Shown: in pieces, positions 30,226 through 30,676 of the stretch
Position numbering within the stretch: position 1 is the stretch's first letter
How the letters are laid out: every line of letters begins with the position of its first letter
Notes under the pieces: model-generated
The model's database searches: none
Told to the model about the DNA's origin: nothing
The model's input: only the letters and a program-made list of their open reading frames with translations
Made by a program: the position numbers and the translations under genes
Assembly: GCA_020833205.1 (NCBI GenBank)
Contig: JAJHQT010000001.1
Location: forward strand, 1-30,676
Length of the DNA stretch: 30,676 bases
Origin: Pyrobaculum sp.
Lineage (GTDB): Archaea; Thermoproteota; Thermoprotei; Thermoproteales; Thermoproteaceae
Reading direction: 5' to 3'

Positions 30226-30676
30226 GTCAGGAGGGACGCCAGGACGGGCTCCACCACCCTCCGCGACGGCTCGGAGAGAGAGGATAGGTACTGGTCGACG
30301 AGGCTTGCCACCAGCAACTTGGGCAGATCCTCCTTCCTCACGCCCCGCGCCCTCAGGAAGAACTCCTTCTCCTCGTCGAGCGCGGCGTCGGCGGCAGAGT
30401 GCCTAGCGCCCTCCACCTCCCCCGTCTCCACTAGTATTATGGGCTGGGTGTTGGCGACGGCTCCTTCGCCGGCGATGTACACCACGCCCTCCACCGCGCT
30501 GTCGCTCCCCACGCCGCGGGGGGTTATCCTGCCCACCGCGCGCTGGGTGACGAAAGAGCGGTCTGCGGCCACCGCGTAGAGCCTGGCGTAGCCGCGGCCC
30601 CTAGGCGCGTCGTTTATCAAAGAAACCACGTGGTCTATGCGGCTGTCGCCGAGCCCCAGCTCTATGCCCACCGCCT
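30222..30676 (-). CDS. SufB/SufD family iron-sulfur assembly protein (C-terminal part)
   Basis: The last 150 codons are in the window and the start is off the right edge. The C-terminal beta-helix repeats (RLYAVAADRSFVTQRAVGRI, SDSAVEGVVYIAGEGAVANT) and QPIILVETGEVEGARHSAAD, FFLRARGV, LLVASLVDQYL match SufB/SufD, which form the scaffold on which iron-sulfur clusters are built. The shorter ending and the HSAADAALDEEKEFFLRARG variant fit the SufD-like partner more than SufB, but this is uncertain without the rest. Confidence 0.82.
   Translation of the reverse strand, partial: AVGIELGLGDSRIDHVVSLINDAPRGRGYARLYAVAADRSFVTQRAVGRITPRGVGSDSAVEGVVYIAGEGAVANTQPIILVETGEVEGARHSAADAALDEEKEFFLRARGVRKEDLPKLLVASLVDQYLSSLSEPSRRVVEPVLASLLT

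Noticed and set aside
1..30676. tRNA genes, CRISPR arrays, insertion sequences with terminal repeats
   Set aside because: No tRNA-like T-loop in intergenic sequence, no regularly spaced direct repeats and no transposase or terminal inverted repeats were seen by eye.

Overview
The window looks like the chromosome of a hyperthermophilic crenarchaeon of the Thermoproteales, most likely Pyrobaculum or a close relative. The evidence is: a PaREP2b-type paralogue (a Pyrobaculum family); an archaeal-type short adenylosuccinate synthetase; bifunctional FBP aldolase/phosphatase; Gins23; TiaS; a fused gamma-alpha 2-oxoacid:ferredoxin oxidoreductase subunit; a very small RNase P RNA candidate that appears to lack a specificity domain; a C/D box sRNA candidate; and many promoters with a TATA element about 21-26 nt before an ATG or GTG, which means leaderless mRNAs. 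Starts below were chosen with that spacing rule where possible.

Layout. 1-1413 (minus): start of hisH and two membrane/secreted proteins of unknown function. 1832-2200 (plus): small coiled-coil protein. 2252-4464 (minus): purA-purB, AMP branch of purine synthesis. 4552-7053: accessory patch with a small winged-helix-like gene, a decayed partner gene, and a PaREP2b protein reading the other way. 7226-12408: housekeeping genes on both strands (FAD dehydrogenase, dTMP kinase, Gins23, CPBP protease, LOG-like protein, MoaB, SCP2-like protein, MDP-1-like phosphatase). 12368-16077: polyamine-type binding protein, DUF99 protein, an aminotransferase-fold protein without its PLP lysine, and a HypE-like protein. 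16063-20993 (minus): carA-carB-lysX/argX, carbamoyl phosphate plus an amino-group-carrier ligase. 21055-23978: GNAT pseudogene, FBP aldolase/phosphatase, C/D sRNA, FUN14 protein, YkgJ-like protein. 23975-26814 (minus): 2-oxoacid:ferredoxin oxidoreductase. 26958-27786: gene remnant and MarC. 27936-30225 (plus): RNase P RNA candidate, BtuF-like protein, tiaS. 30222-end (minus): SufB/SufD-family protein, cut by the window.

Genes are packed tightly. Several same-strand pairs overlap by ATGA, and at least six convergent pairs overlap at their stop ends by 4 to 41 nt.

The most notable observations are a carA whose conserved N-terminus lies in the minus-one frame behind a leaderless ATG and a GGGG run; the unusually small RNase P RNA candidate; a probably inactive aminotransferase-like protein; a GNAT gene stopped by one amber codon; and a palindromic TATA box placed symmetrically between two leaderless genes.
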